64,000 nt of DNA from Brachybacterium vulturis (GTDB lineage Bacteria; Actinomycetota; Actinomycetes; Actinomycetales; Dermabacteraceae): positions 1,240,001 to 1,304,000 of the forward strand of contig NZ_CP023563.1 in the NCBI RefSeq assembly GCF_002407185.1. The letters run 5' to 3'. Numbering within the stretch: position 1 is the stretch's first letter; the number at the start of each line of letters is the position of its first letter. Of the stretch, positions 39,757 through 49,485 are shown piece after piece. A program made the position numbers and the translations under genes. The notes beneath the pieces were generated by a model. The model saw only the letters and a program-made list of their open reading frames with translations. It had not been told where the DNA came from and made no database searches.

Positions 39757-40424
39757 CCTCGCCCGCCGGTGACGACGAGATCCGCAGCGCCGCCGCTGAC
39801 GGGGCCCGCGAGGTCGGCGTCGGTCCCCATCCCGAGCCGTGGCCCGAGGACCCGCGCCTGGATCCGGCGCTGCTCGCCGCCGGCGATCGTCGCAATGTCG
39901 AGGACCGCTTCCGGTACTGGCGGCGAGAAGCGATCATCGCCGAGCTCGACGAGCACCGCCACGACCTGCACGTCGCGATCGAGAACCTCGAGCACGACGC
40001 GAACATCGGCTCGGTGGTGCGCACCGCCAACGCCTTCGCCGTCGCCGCTTTCCACATCGTCGGCCGACGGCGCTGGAACCGCCGCGGCGCCATGGTCACC
40101 GACCGCTACCAGCACGAGATCCACCACCCCGATGCCGCGCATCTCATCGCCTGGGCCCGCGCGCAGGGCCGCCCGCTGATCGCCATCGACCTGGTCGAGG
40201 GGGCCCAGCCGATCGAGCGCACCCCGCTGCCGCGCAATGCCGTGCTGGTGGTGGGGCAGGAGGGTCCCGGCGTGAGCGCCGAGATCCTCGCCGCTGCGGA
40301 CACCGTCGTCGGCATCACCCAGTTCGGCTCCACCCGCTCGATCAACGTCGCCGCGGCGGCCGCGATCGCGATGCACAGCTGGATCCTGCAGCACGCCGAG
40401 GTGCCCGCGGGCCCGCTGCGCTGA
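39753..40424 (+). CDS. SpoU/TrmH-family RNA methyltransferase
   Basis: 223 residues from a GTG overlapping the dedA stop. The knotted-fold motifs are intact: NIGSVVRTA near residue 87, LVVGQEGPGVS near 165 and ITQFGSTRSINVAAAAAIAM near 190. The motif-1 Asn-x-x-x-Val-x-Arg and motif-3 Ser-x-Asn are those of 2'-O-ribose methyltransferases acting on tRNA or rRNA. About 65 N-terminal residues precede the fold. From memory, pyrE, this methyltransferase and fba are near neighbours in mycobacteria as well (Rv0363c-Rv0382c). Confidence 0.88.
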   Translation: MTSPAGDDEIRSAAADGAREVGVGPHPEPWPEDPRLDPALLAAGDRRNVEDRFRYWRREAIIAELDEHRHDLHVAIENLEHDANIGSVVRTANAFAVAAFHIVGRRRWNRRGAMVTDRYQHEIHHPDAAHLIAWARAQGRPLIAIDLVEGAQPIERTPLPRNAVLVVGQEGPGVSAEILAAADTVVGITQFGSTRSINVAAAAAIAMHSWILQHAEVPAGPLR

Positions 40425-40483
40425 GCCGGGCGTCCACGGGGGACCTCCGAGCGGGAAGGACCAGGATCGCTGTGGGACACTGG

Positions 40484-40495
40484 GTCCGATCGGAC
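40484..40495. promoter_or_regulatory. Palindrome upstream of fba
   Basis: GTCCGATCGGAC is a perfect 12-base palindrome 64 bases before the fba start; GACACT just upstream could be a -10. Function unknown. Confidence 0.3.
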
Positions 40496-40558
40496 GGCCC
40501 TGCGCGGTGCTCCTCACCGCCGGCCGTCGCCCACTGCTTCAGCGAAGGAGAATGCCCC

Positions 40559-41580
<1,022 letters not shown>

Positions 41581-41587
<7 letters not shown>

Positions 41588-41727
41588 TCGACGCACTGCG
41601 AGCGTGCGAGCGGCAGAAGATCAGGCGAGTGGGCAGGGCCTGATCGACGCACTGCGAGCGTGCGAGCGGCAGAAGATCAGGCGAGTGGGCAGGGCCTGAT
41701 CGACGCACTGCGAGCGTGCGAGCGGCA
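41581..41727. repeat. 56-base tandem repeat beginning in the fba stop region
   Basis: Copies at 41581-41636 and 41637-41692 are identical; a third stops after 35 bases (41693-41727). Each unit starts GGCCTGATCGACGCACTGCG, so every copy carries the fba-like gcc-tga ending. Within a unit CCTGATC pairs with GATCAGG, and CGCAC with GTGCG, so each copy can fold as a hairpin. A terminator follows the array. Confidence 0.95.
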
Positions 41728-41735
41728 ATATGACG

Positions 41736-41763
41736 GGACCCCGGGGCTTCGGCTCCGGGGTCC
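41736..41763 (+). terminator. fba terminator
   Basis: GGACCCCGG (41736-41744) pairs with CCGGGGTCC (41755-41763) around a CTTCGG-containing loop, just after the repeat array. Confidence 0.75.
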
Positions 41764-41956
41764 GATGTCGTCCATGACGCGGTCGAAGCTCGGGTCACGC
41801 TGAGCACCGACGCCTGGGCACTGATGCCTCGACACCAGTGCCCCGGCATCGACACCTGGGCGGCGGCGCGGCACGTGGTGATCCGGTGGGCCTTGTTCGT
41901 GGCTGCGCCGGCCGGGCGCGGCCGCTCACGGACGGGTGGGATTCACCAGCCGGGTC
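41764..41956. other. Non-coding stretch between fba and DUF2516
   Basis: Beyond the fba terminator I see no supported gene, tRNA or clear regulatory site before the DUF2516 stop at 41957. Confidence 0.5.
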
Positions 41957-42274
41957 TCACCAGCGGTTGCCCTGGGCGCGGCCCATGACCCGCTTCAGCG
42001 CGGGCAGCACGTCGGCCAGGAAGATGCCGGCGATCACCACGGCGGCGATCATGAACAGCATCGAGCTGCCCCGACCCACCGGGTAGGGGAGCGAGAGGAA
42101 GCCCAGCAGCACGGCGACGCCCGTCAGGATGCCCCAGAAGGTCTTGCTGCGCTTCCCGGCCGCGGTGTAGGCGTCGGGGCGGAAGCGCAGGGCGTTCACC
42201 AGTGCCCAGATCTCCACGGCCAGCAGGGCCACGGCGAGCACGAGGAAGATCCACATCTGGATGAGGGCGATCAT
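41957..42274 (-). CDS. DUF2516 membrane protein
   Basis: 105 residues with three hydrophobic helices (about 8-28, 48-65 and 70-90). The conserved-looking middle reads RFRPDAYTAAGKRSKTFW. DUF2516 proteins are actinobacterial, of unknown function. TATCCT lies six bases before the ATG, so it probably has its own leaderless transcript even though the FUSC gene lies 62 bases upstream on the same strand. Confidence 0.85.
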   Translation of the reverse strand: MIALIQMWIFLVLAVALLAVEIWALVNALRFRPDAYTAAGKRSKTFWGILTGVAVLLGFLSLPYPVGRGSSMLFMIAAVVIAGIFLADVLPALKRVMGRAQGNRW

Positions 42275-42280
42275 CGGACC

Positions 42281-42286
42281 AGGATA
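42281..42286 (-). promoter_or_regulatory. -10 element of the DUF2516 gene (leaderless)
   Basis: Minus-strand TATCCT ends six bases before the ATG at 42274. Confidence 0.5.
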
Positions 42287-42336
42287 CGGGCAGTGGCTGG
42301 ACGGATCCCGGATCCCGGAAGCCGGGTGTCACCGGC

Positions 42337-43659
42337 TCAGCGGCGGTCCGGATCGGAGCGGTCGGTGATCAGCAGCTCGAGCGCCTCGGTGGTGGCCTGC
42401 GGCTCCAGCGCCCGCATCTCCATGGTCATCGGGCGGGGGCCGATCGCGTCACCGTCCGCGGCGACCACCAGGCTGGGCAGGAACTGCTTCGCCTCCGCAG
42501 CGCTGAGACCGGTCGCCTGCAGCAGGTCGATCGCGAGCGAGCGCAGCTGGACCGTCAGGGTGACGCCCTCGAAGTGCCCGGCCCGGCCCGGGCGCTTCCC
42601 CTCGTCGTTGCGCAGCAGCATCTCGGGGGAGAGATAGGAGCCGAACAGGCGCAGCTTCCGCCGGGCCATGGTGAAGTCCACGTCCTCGTGGGAGACCGCC
42701 GTGCTGAGCTCGAGGATCGCATCGCGGGCGGCCAGCAGCGCGTCGGCGAGCGTGGAGTGCGCGTCCCCGTTCACCGCGTCGAGGAACTGCACCTGACGCC
42801 GGGCGATCACCCGCATGTTCCGCATCGCGCGGTCGGAGCCCACCAGCAGGTGCTGGAGGCGGCTCACGTCGTCGGCGTGGCGCAGACCGGACGGGGCGAA
42901 CGTGGAGATCTCGTCGGCGACGTCGTTGGCGAGCTTCCACTCGTCGGTGTACTTCTGGGAGACCTCGCGGACCTTCCGCAGAGCGGCCTGCGCGATGCTG
43001 CGGTCACCGCTGCGTGCCGAGAGGGCGAGGTTGACCAGGGTGCCCTCGAGCTCACGGTAGAAGGCGGCGGCGGCGCGGCTCTGCAGACGGCGCGGATCCC
43101 CGGACAGCAGCAGGTGGATGACGATGGCGACGCTGACCCCGGTGACGGCGTCCAGCGCTCGCCCGCCCGGCGACATCGCGGGGGTGATCGGCATGATCAT
43201 CACCAGCAGCGACTGGATCGCCACCTGGAACCCGAAGAGTTTGCTGGAGTCGATGAGGCGGGCGAGCATCCCGGCCACGAACACCACCACCAGGATCTGC
43301 CAGGTCCCCGAGCCGAGCAGGCCGCGGGCGAGCTCGCCCAGCGCCAGCCCGAGCAGCACGCCGCAGGACATCTCGACGATCTTGCGCATCTTCTTCTCGA
43401 TGCCGAAGCCGATGATGACGAAGGCGACGATCGCGGAGAAGAACGGGTACTCGTGACCCCACAGGAGTGAACTGACCAGGTACGCCAGGCTGGCGGCGAG
43501 GGCGGCGCGGCCCACCGTGAGCGCGTCGCCGCGCCCGCGGGAGACGCCCTGGACGAACCAGTCGCGCACGGCGTCGCGCGCCCGCTCGACGACCGGGATC
43601 GACGTGGTCGGCATCAGGGGCGGACCCGACTGCGGGGTCGGCGGCGGGGTCGGTCTCAT
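42337..43659 (-). CDS. FUSC-family (aromatic acid exporter-like) membrane protein
   Basis: 440 residues. The N-terminal half holds about six helices, with RAALAASLAYLVSSLLWGHEYPFFSAIVAF (cited in parts) and GIEKKMRKIVEMSCGVLLG, typical of FUSC/ArAE proteins. The C-terminal half is a soluble helical region rich in charged residues (about 190-440). The family is linked to efflux of aromatic acids or other small anions; substrate unknown. The start overlaps the stop of the preceding small gene by four bases, so the pair is probably co-translated. Confidence 0.8.
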   Translation of the reverse strand: MRPTPPPTPQSGPPLMPTTSIPVVERARDAVRDWFVQGVSRGRGDALTVGRAALAASLAYLVSSLLWGHEYPFFSAIVAFVIIGFGIEKKMRKIVEMSCGVLLGLALGELARGLLGSGTWQILVVVFVAGMLARLIDSSKLFGFQVAIQSLLVMIMPITPAMSPGGRALDAVTGVSVAIVIHLLLSGDPRRLQSRAAAAFYRELEGTLVNLALSARSGDRSIAQAALRKVREVSQKYTDEWKLANDVADEISTFAPSGLRHADDVSRLQHLLVGSDRAMRNMRVIARRQVQFLDAVNGDAHSTLADALLAARDAILELSTAVSHEDVDFTMARRKLRLFGSYLSPEMLLRNDEGKRPGRAGHFEGVTLTVQLRSLAIDLLQATGLSAAEAKQFLPSLVVAADGDAIGPRPMTMEMRALEPQATTEALELLITDRSDPDRR

Positions 43660-44090
43660 GCCGGCACCGGATCCTGCAGGCGCATCTCCAGCAGCTCCTC
43701 GAGCCGGAAGGTGTCCCCGTCGCGGGCGCCGCGCCCCACGATCAGCGGTGCAGGGCCCGGGGCAGGGGTCGCACCCTGCAGCCGGGACCGCAGCCCGCCG
43801 TCGACGCGCATCACGTAGTAGCGGCCCTCGCGGTCCACGGCCAGGGAGCGGTCCTGCTTGAGGTACCAGCCGATCAGGGAGGTGCGGATGGTGCCCCCTC
43901 CGCGGTACGGGCGGGCGCGCAGCGGCACCGGCGGGATGCCGGCGTGCTCGAACCGGGAGACGCCCTCGCGGATCATCGCGGTGGCCTTCTCGTGCTCGGC
44001 CTCGCGCGCGGCACGCAGGGCCCGCTCCTTGGTCTCGAACACCTCCCGACGATGTCGGGTCCAGTCCTCCTGGTCGCCCTCAGCTCTCAT
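43656..44090 (-). CDS. Conserved-looking protein of unknown function, coupled to the FUSC gene
   Basis: 144 residues if started at the ATG at 44090, where GGAAG is nine bases upstream; ATG 44099 is an alternative. The N-terminal 50 residues are highly charged and helical (RHRREVFETKERALRAAREA). The rest contains TIRTSLIGWYLKQDRSLAVDREGRYYVMRVDG (cited in parts), which looks like a small beta-rich domain. No membrane segment or signal is present. I do not recognise the family. Its stop overlaps the FUSC start, suggesting a linked job, possibly regulation of the exporter. Confidence 0.65.
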   Translation of the reverse strand: MRAEGDQEDWTRHRREVFETKERALRAAREAEHEKATAMIREGVSRFEHAGIPPVPLRARPYRGGGTIRTSLIGWYLKQDRSLAVDREGRYYVMRVDGGLRSRLQGATPAPGPAPLIVGRGARDGDTFRLEELLEMRLQDPVPA

Positions 44091-44195
44091 GCTCGCCATT
44101 CTTCCAGGTCGCCGGTGACCGCACAGCGCAGACCGCGACGGCATGCGGTGCAGGCTCCGTGAGGGAGCCGTGGAGACCGGCGCCGGTCCGGCGGG

Positions 44196-45317
44196 TCAGA
44201 GCTTGGCGGTGGCCGGCCGGGCGCCGTGCTCGCGGGGCAGCACGATCGGCTCCTGCGAGGCGTCGAGCCACATCGAGGTGCCCTCGCCGTCGGCCTGTGC
44301 GAGCAGCACCTGCACCGACAGCGACGCGTCCACCGGCACGGCGCGGCGCACCACGGCCAGCGCGATCGGACCCTGGTCCGCGTGCAGCGCGGCAGAGGTG
44401 ACGGTGCCGACGACCTTGCCGTCGGACCCGCCCAGGCGCACCTCGCCCCCGGCGGCGGCCGGCACGTCCTGGGAGCCGTCGAGATGGAGCATGACCAGGC
44501 GCCGCGGCGGCTGGCCGAGGTTCAGGACCTTGGCGACCGTCTCCTGCCCGCGGTAGCAGCCCTTGGTGGTGTGCACGGTGGTGCGCAGCAGGTCCAGCTC
44601 GTGGGGGATGCTGCGCTCGTCGACCTCGCGAGCGGCGCGGGCTCGATGGTCCGCGATCCGCAGCGCCTCCCAGGAGCTCATCCCGGCCAGGTGCTCACCG
44701 CGCCAGGGCAGCTGCGTCAGGGCCGCGGCGTCGAGGAGGGTGAGCACCGCGCCCACCGGGTCCTCGGGGTCCGGGCCGTAGGCGACGCCGCCGGGGGCGA
44801 CCTCGGGCCAGGGCTCGGACCAGACGGCGGCCGGGTCCGGCAGTCCCAGCTGCGGCAGCACCTCGGCGGCGGGGGAGAGGGCCCCGAGGACGCGCAGGTC
44901 GTCCCGGTCGGTCAGCTCGACCCGCGCCGCGAAGCGCATCATCTCCAGGTAGCGGCGCAGCCCGGCGCGGTGGCCGGCGTCCAGCACCAGCAGCAGCGCG
45001 TCCTCGTCCACCACCACGGCGGAGGCCAGGTGCTCGACCCGGCCCTGCGGCGACAGCACGGCCAGTGAGGCGGAGGCGCCGACGGGGGTGCCTGCGAGGT
45101 CCTGGGTGGTGACGGTGGTCAGCCAGCTGCGGGCGTCCGCTCCGCGCACCTCGAGCACCTCGAAGTGGCCCAGGTCCACGACCGCGGTGCCGTCGAGCAG
45201 ATGCCGCTGCTCGCGCAGCGGCGCGCCGTAGTGGGCGGGGACCGCCGCATCGGGACCGTCGCCGAGCACCGCGCCCTCGCGCAGCAGGGGACGGACATCA
45301 CGGACAGGATCAGACAC
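44196..45317 (-). CDS. YgfZ/GcvT-like folate-binding protein
   Basis: 373 residues. The YgfZ signature TKGCYRGQETVAK lies near residue 252, within a GcvT-type fold. By family knowledge YgfZ proteins bind tetrahydrofolate and help build or repair Fe-S clusters. It overlaps the nitrobindin-like gene by eight bases; from memory the two families are also close in mycobacteria (Rv0811c, Rv0813c). Confidence 0.88.
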   Translation of the reverse strand: MSDPVRDVRPLLREGAVLGDGPDAAVPAHYGAPLREQRHLLDGTAVVDLGHFEVLEVRGADARSWLTTVTTQDLAGTPVGASASLAVLSPQGRVEHLASAVVVDEDALLLVLDAGHRAGLRRYLEMMRFAARVELTDRDDLRVLGALSPAAEVLPQLGLPDPAAVWSEPWPEVAPGGVAYGPDPEDPVGAVLTLLDAAALTQLPWRGEHLAGMSSWEALRIADHRARAAREVDERSIPHELDLLRTTVHTTKGCYRGQETVAKVLNLGQPPRRLVMLHLDGSQDVPAAAGGEVRLGGSDGKVVGTVTSAALHADQGPIALAVVRRAVPVDASLSVQVLLAQADGEGTSMWLDASQEPIVLPREHGARPATAKL

Positions 45318-45942
45318 GGTGCATCTCCAGGGACAGGTAGGGGGTCAGGGCCGTCTCGTCGGGGGCCCCGTCGGGGACGGGCAGGCGGTGCTCCCACAGC
45401 CACATCAGGCGGCCGCTGACATAGCCGAACATGCGGGTCGCGGCGATCTCGCCGTCGGGGGAGCCGAGTGCGAGCTGCACCCGTGGTCCGCGCACCTCGC
45501 CGGCCCACTGCTCGGCCGGTGCGTCCCGACGGGTCAGGTGCGCCTCGAGGCGGTGGGACAGGAAGCTGCCCGGGCTGCCCGGCGGTGCCGCCTCGGCGGC
45601 CGCCCGGTCCTGGCCGGGCAGGAGCTCGCCGACGGTCCAGACGCCGTCCTCGCGGTGCAGCAGCGTGCGCTCGCCGGAACCGGTTCCCGCGGGGGTCTCG
45701 GGTTCGTCCCGCGCGAAGGCGCTGGTGGGCGGCAGCGGGGCGGGGGCGTCGATCCGGTGGATCGTGGAGCGCCACTCCATGGTGCCGTCCTCACGAGCGC
45801 TGCAGACCAGCTGCTGCTCGATCCGGACGTCGGGGGCGTCGGGATCCGCCGTGGTCAGCGCGCCGGTGCCCTGCCAGCTGCCGAGCAGCCAGGCCAGCGG
45901 GTACAGGGACGGCGGGAGCGAGGTGTCGAGCGTGATGGGCAT
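45310..45942 (-). CDS. Nitrobindin-like (DUF1794/FABP) beta-barrel protein
   Basis: 210 residues. The N-terminal PLAWLLGSWQGTGAL holds the G-x-W-x-G-x-G motif of nitrobindins, and the C terminus ends LEMHRV, where the axial heme His is expected. A roughly 40-residue insertion makes it longer than the usual 160. Nitrobindins are ten-stranded barrels that bind ferric heme and handle NO or peroxynitrite. Heme binding here is inferred from the two motifs. It lies 16 bases downstream of a 33-residue membrane peptide. Confidence 0.83.
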   Translation of the reverse strand: MPITLDTSLPPSLYPLAWLLGSWQGTGALTTADPDAPDVRIEQQLVCSAREDGTMEWRSTIHRIDAPAPLPPTSAFARDEPETPAGTGSGERTLLHREDGVWTVGELLPGQDRAAAEAAPPGSPGSFLSHRLEAHLTRRDAPAEQWAGEVRGPRVQLALGSPDGEIAATRMFGYVSGRLMWLWEHRLPVPDGAPDETALTPYLSLEMHRV

Positions 45943-45958
45943 CGGTGCTGCGGAACGC

Positions 45959-46060
45959 TCAGCGATCGAACAGGCGCGAGATCACCAGGACGGCGAAGGC
46001 GAGCGTGCCGAGCCCCACCAGGATGACGAGGATGAGGAAGAACAGAGACATGGCGGACAT
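45959..46060 (-). CDS. 33-residue single-helix membrane peptide
   Basis: The frame reads MSAMSLFFLILVILVGLG and continues through one helix to a basic end, SRLFDR. It is too short for routine gene calling. Support comes from TAGACT seven bases before the ATG (leaderless pattern), from its place 16 bases upstream of the nitrobindin-like gene, and from a textbook transmembrane profile with a positive C-terminal flank. Function is unknown; it could anchor or regulate a partner. Confidence 0.6.
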   Translation of the reverse strand: MSAMSLFFLILVILVGLGTLAFAVLVISRLFDR

Positions 46061-46067
46061 GCCGCAG

Positions 46068-46073
46068 AGTCTA
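46068..46073 (-). promoter_or_regulatory. -10 element of the small-peptide operon (leaderless)
   Basis: Minus-strand TAGACT ends seven bases before the ATG at 46060. Confidence 0.5.
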
Positions 46074-46114
46074 TCGCTCCCACCACGGGTGCAGGGGCGG
46101 CACGCTCGAGGTCA

Positions 46115-46134
46115 CCCGGGACCACCGGTCCGGG
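46115..46134 (-). terminator. Terminator of the 46-kb membrane-protein gene
   Basis: CCCGGGACC pairs with GGTCCGGG with one bulged base around a short loop, 47 bases past the stop. Confidence 0.45.
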
Positions 46135-46180
46135 CGTGAGGGGCGGGTGCGGTCGGTCCTGTCGTCCCCCGTGCCCGGGC

Positions 46181-46930
46181 TCAGGGCAGCAGCACGACCA
46201 CCAGGTGGGCGACCACCCCGACCGTCGCCACCGGGACCGCGGCCACGGCCAGCGAGGGGACCGGCTCCTTGGCGACCAGCGAGGAGCCCGTCAGCAGGTG
46301 CGCGCAGCTCGCACCGATCGCGGTCACCAGTCCGATGGCCGCCGCGAGCGCGGCCCCCAGCCCGGCCAGCGAGACCGCGAGCACCATGGTCACCCCCACG
46401 CCGGTCAGGGCGGACAGCAGGAATCGCGGCATCTGGGGAAGGGGGGTGGAGTTCACCAGCAGCGTCGCCGCGAGCCCCGCGGCGATGGCGGTGATCATGG
46501 TGGTCGTCCCGGCCTCCACGGCGGCGCTCTGGGCGATGATCCAGCAGGCGGAGATCCCCGCCACGAAGACCCCGGCGACGGTGCCGGTGAGCGAGGCGGT
46601 GAGATCGCGGCGCTCCGCGCGGACCATCTGGTGCACGAATGCGGCGAGCACCCCGCTCGCGCACACCATCACCACCCCGGAGATCGGAGTGATGCGCTCC
46701 GGGGACAGCACCGTGACCAGGGTGGCGACGATGCCCGTGCCGGCCACCACCGCGCGGGTGCCGCCGGGGGAGGGCAGTTCGAGCAGTCCCGGCCAGGCGA
46801 TGCCGATGAGCAGGGCGAGCAGCGCCAGCGAGGCGGCCATCAGCACCGGGGACAGGGCTCCCGTGAGCGAGACCACGGCCAGCAGGAGCGCGAGGGCAGC
46901 GCCGAGGGGAGCGCGCTCGGGGACTGTCAC
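46181..46930 (-). CDS. Polytopic membrane protein of unknown function
   Basis: 249 residues from the GTG at 46930, which has GAGGAG at good spacing; an upstream ATG at 46972 lacks one. About eight hydrophobic helices run through the chain, with short polar loops such as RAERRDLTASL. I do not recognise a family and see no catalytic motif. It is divergent from mshD. A permease-like or scaffold role is possible, but nothing in the sequence decides it. Confidence 0.7.
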   Translation of the reverse strand: MTVPERAPLGAALALLLAVVSLTGALSPVLMAASLALLALLIGIAWPGLLELPSPGGTRAVVAGTGIVATLVTVLSPERITPISGVVMVCASGVLAAFVHQMVRAERRDLTASLTGTVAGVFVAGISACWIIAQSAAVEAGTTTMITAIAAGLAATLLVNSTPLPQMPRFLLSALTGVGVTMVLAVSLAGLGAALAAAIGLVTAIGASCAHLLTGSSLVAKEPVPSLAVAAVPVATVGVVAHLVVVLLP

Positions 46931-47104
46931 AGGCGCTCCTCGCGAGTCGTCGAATCCGGTCTCTGGCCGCACCGACGAGAGGTGTTCGGCGGGCGCTACA
47001 GTGGCAGTCTACGAGTGCCCGCTGGTGACGGCATACTCGACCCCCGGGGCACGGCCACATGCTGTGCACGGGTCCGTCTCCTCCTCGAGTCCCGGAAGGA
47101 TCTC

Positions 47105-47986
47105 ATGATCACGACGGCCGCGCTGCCGCCCACCCGTCGGACGATGATCCGCGCACTGCTCACGACGGTCACCGAGCATGACGGGGCCTCGCCGCTGGAC
47201 GAGGCCGCCCTGCTCGCCCTGGACGGCGAGAGCGCTCAGCACCTGCTGGTCGAGGAGGCCGGTGACCTGCTGGGGTACGCGAGCGTGCTGGCCGACGGCA
47301 CGGTCCAGGGCATGGTCGATCCCGCGCACCGCAGGCGCGGACACGGCACCGCCCTGCTGCACGAGGCGCTCGCGCTGCGACCGGACGCGGGAGTCTGGGC
47401 GCATGGTGCCCTCGAGGGGTCCCTCGCTTTTCTGAGCGCCGCCGGTCTCGCCGAGAGCCGGTACCTGCTCACGCTGCATCGCGAGCTCGCGCCTGCGACG
47501 CCGCTGCCGGCGATCCCCACCTCGACGCTCGAGGGCCTGCGCCTGGGCACCTTCGCGGCGGAGCGCGATGCCGAGCGCTGGGTGAGCGTCAACGCGCGCG
47601 CCTTCGCCGATCACCCCGAGCAGGGGGCGATGACCGGCGAGGATCTGGCGCAGCGGCTGGCCCAGCCATGGTTCGACGCCGAGGACATGCTGGTCGCGCT
47701 GCGGGACGAGGAGCTCGTCGGTTTCGTCTGGGTCAAGCGCGAGCACCCCGGCGCCACCGACCAGGATGCCGAGATCTATGTGGTCGCGACCGACCCCTCC
47801 GTGCAGGGGCACGGGGTGGCGGGGCTGCTGCTGGCCACCTCCCTGGACCGCCTCCGGGCCGACGGCGTCCCCGGGGTGGAGCTCTACGTCGAGGCGGACA
47901 ACGCCCCGGCCCTGCGCCTCTACGAGGCCTGGGGCTTCACGGTCGCGGGCCGCGACGTGCAGATGCGCGCGACGGGACGGGGCTGA
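47105..47986 (+). CDS. mshD: Mycothiol synthase
   Basis: 293 residues with GGAAGGA upstream. Two GNAT domains are fused: the N-terminal one has MVDPAHRRRGHGTALL and the C-terminal, catalytic one VVATDPSVQGHGVAGLL followed by LYVEADNAPALRLYEAWGF. This tandem arrangement is that of MshD, which acetylates Cys-GlcN-Ins with acetyl-CoA in the last step of mycothiol synthesis. Mycothiol is made only in actinobacteria, a main argument for the organism's group. In mycobacteria, from memory, mshD also adjoins phosphate-transport genes. Confidence 0.9.
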   Translation: MITTAALPPTRRTMIRALLTTVTEHDGASPLDEAALLALDGESAQHLLVEEAGDLLGYASVLADGTVQGMVDPAHRRRGHGTALLHEALALRPDAGVWAHGALEGSLAFLSAAGLAESRYLLTLHRELAPATPLPAIPTSTLEGLRLGTFAAERDAERWVSVNARAFADHPEQGAMTGEDLAQRLAQPWFDAEDMLVALRDEELVGFVWVKREHPGATDQDAEIYVVATDPSVQGHGVAGLLLATSLDRLRADGVPGVELYVEADNAPALRLYEAWGFTVAGRDVQMRATGRG

Positions 47987-47989
47987 TCG

Positions 47990-48934
47990 GTGGGTGCCGC
48001 CCCCCGCTCCTCGCCTCCCGTCCTCGCCGCCGGTGCCCTCGTCTGGCGCGAGAAGGGCGAGGGCGTGCAGGTGCTGCTGATCCATCGGCCGCGCTACGAC
48101 GACTGGTCGATCCCCAAGGGCAAGCTGGACCAGGGGGAGGCGTCCCCCACCGCGGCGGTGCGTGAGGTCGCCGAGGAGACCGGCTACCGGGTGCGCCTGC
48201 AGCGACCCCTGCCGACCACCACGTACCTGATGCCGGACGGGCGCAGCAAGGTGGTGCACTACTGGGCAGCGACCGTCCGCGCGAAGATCGCGCCCGGGCC
48301 GAAGAGCCGCCGCGAGGTCGACGAGGTCCGGTGGGTCCCCCTCGAGGAGGCCATGGAGCTGGTGACCCGGCAGAGCGACCAGGTGCCGGTGGCGGCGCTG
48401 CGGCGCCACCTCATGGCCGGCGAGCTGGAGACCGCCCCGATCATCATCCAGCGGCACGGCGCGGCGCTGTCCCGCTCGAAGTGGCGCAAGGGGGAGGCGT
48501 CGCGACCCCTGAACAAGAAGGGGAAGAAGCAGGCGCGGGCACTGCCGCCGCTGCTGGACGCCTTCGACCCGGCGAGCGTGCTGAGCAGTCCGTGGGAGCG
48601 GTGCCGCGCCACGATCGAACCGCTGGCGACCGTCGAGGGCCTGAAGATCCGCACCAAGGACGCGCTGACCGAGACGGGCCATGCCGAGCACCCGGCACGG
48701 ACCGCCGCCGTGATCGACCGCGTGCTCGCGCAGGCGCGGCCGACGGTGGTGTGCACGCATCGACCGGTGCTGACCACCGTGATCGACGCGGTGCGGACGG
48801 TGGCCGAGCCGGGCGTCGCCCTCGAACTGCCGCACGAGGATCCGTACCTGGCGGCCGGGGAGGCGCTGCTGCTGCACACCACGGCCGACGGCAGGGTGGT
48901 CGCGATCGAACGGCATCTGCCGAACATCGGCTGA
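47990..48934 (+). CDS. Nudix hydrolase fused to a histidine phosphatase (MutT1-like)
   Basis: 314 residues from a GTG three bases after mshD. The N-terminal Nudix box reads GKLDQGEASPTAAVREVAEETG (cited in parts) and is intact. The C-terminal half starts with the RHG motif of histidine phosphatases (IIQRHGAA, near 145) and has the second His in VVCTHRP. This fusion is the MutT1 type, which by family knowledge hydrolyses 8-oxo-GTP/dGTP or diadenosine polyphosphates and then removes phosphate. It is likely co-transcribed with mshD. Confidence 0.9.
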   Translation: MGAAPRSSPPVLAAGALVWREKGEGVQVLLIHRPRYDDWSIPKGKLDQGEASPTAAVREVAEETGYRVRLQRPLPTTTYLMPDGRSKVVHYWAATVRAKIAPGPKSRREVDEVRWVPLEEAMELVTRQSDQVPVAALRRHLMAGELETAPIIIQRHGAALSRSKWRKGEASRPLNKKGKKQARALPPLLDAFDPASVLSSPWERCRATIEPLATVEGLKIRTKDALTETGHAEHPARTAAVIDRVLAQARPTVVCTHRPVLTTVIDAVRTVAEPGVALELPHEDPYLAAGEALLLHTTADGRVVAIERHLPNIG

Positions 48935-48963
48935 CGTCGTCACAGGCAGGACAGGCACAGGGC

Positions 48964-49485
48964 ATGGGGAAGGATGCGCACCAGATGAACGCAGAGCACG
49001 ACGACGGACTCCCGGACCATTCCGGAGGGTATGACCCGTACGGACAGCGGCGCGGGCACCACGACGACCCGTCCGGGGTGGGATACGGCGTGACCGATCC
49101 CTACGCGTCGGACCCGCACGCGGCGGACCCGTATGCGTCGGGCCCGTACGCGACGGGCCCGCACCCCGCGGGCCCGGTCCCCGTCGGGCCGCCGCAGTTC
49201 GGGGCCTTCCCCGCCCCGCTGCCGAGCTCGAACGCAGCGATCACCGGATTCGTGCTGGGGCTGCTGGGCCTGGCCATGTGCGGCGGCCTCACCTCACCCA
49301 TCGGGATCTGGTTCTCGGCCAGGGGCATGAAGGAGACCGCGCCCACGGCGACAGCCCCGAGGGGCGGCCGCGGCCTCGCCATCGCAGGCCTGGTGACGTC
49401 GTTGGTGGGCCTGATCCCCCTGTGCTTCCTGCTGCTCTACGGCGTGATGATGATCGTCGGGCTGGTCATGGCCGCCACCGCCTGA
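48964..49485 (+). CDS. DUF4190-like membrane protein with Tyr/Pro-rich head
   Basis: 173 residues from the ATG at 48964; an ATG at 48985 with AAGGA ten bases upstream is an equally good start. The first 80 residues are a disordered Asp/Pro/Tyr/Gly region with repeats such as DPYAS, GPYAT and GPHPA. Two transmembrane helices (about 92-115 and 140-170) flank a short loop, the DUF4190 layout. The function is unknown. It sits between the mshD pair and the PHO box of pstS. Confidence 0.72.
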   Translation: MGKDAHQMNAEHDDGLPDHSGGYDPYGQRRGHHDDPSGVGYGVTDPYASDPHAADPYASGPYATGPHPAGPVPVGPPQFGAFPAPLPSSNAAITGFVLGLLGLAMCGGLTSPIGIWFSARGMKETAPTATAPRGGRGLAIAGLVTSLVGLIPLCFLLLYGVMMIVGLVMAATA

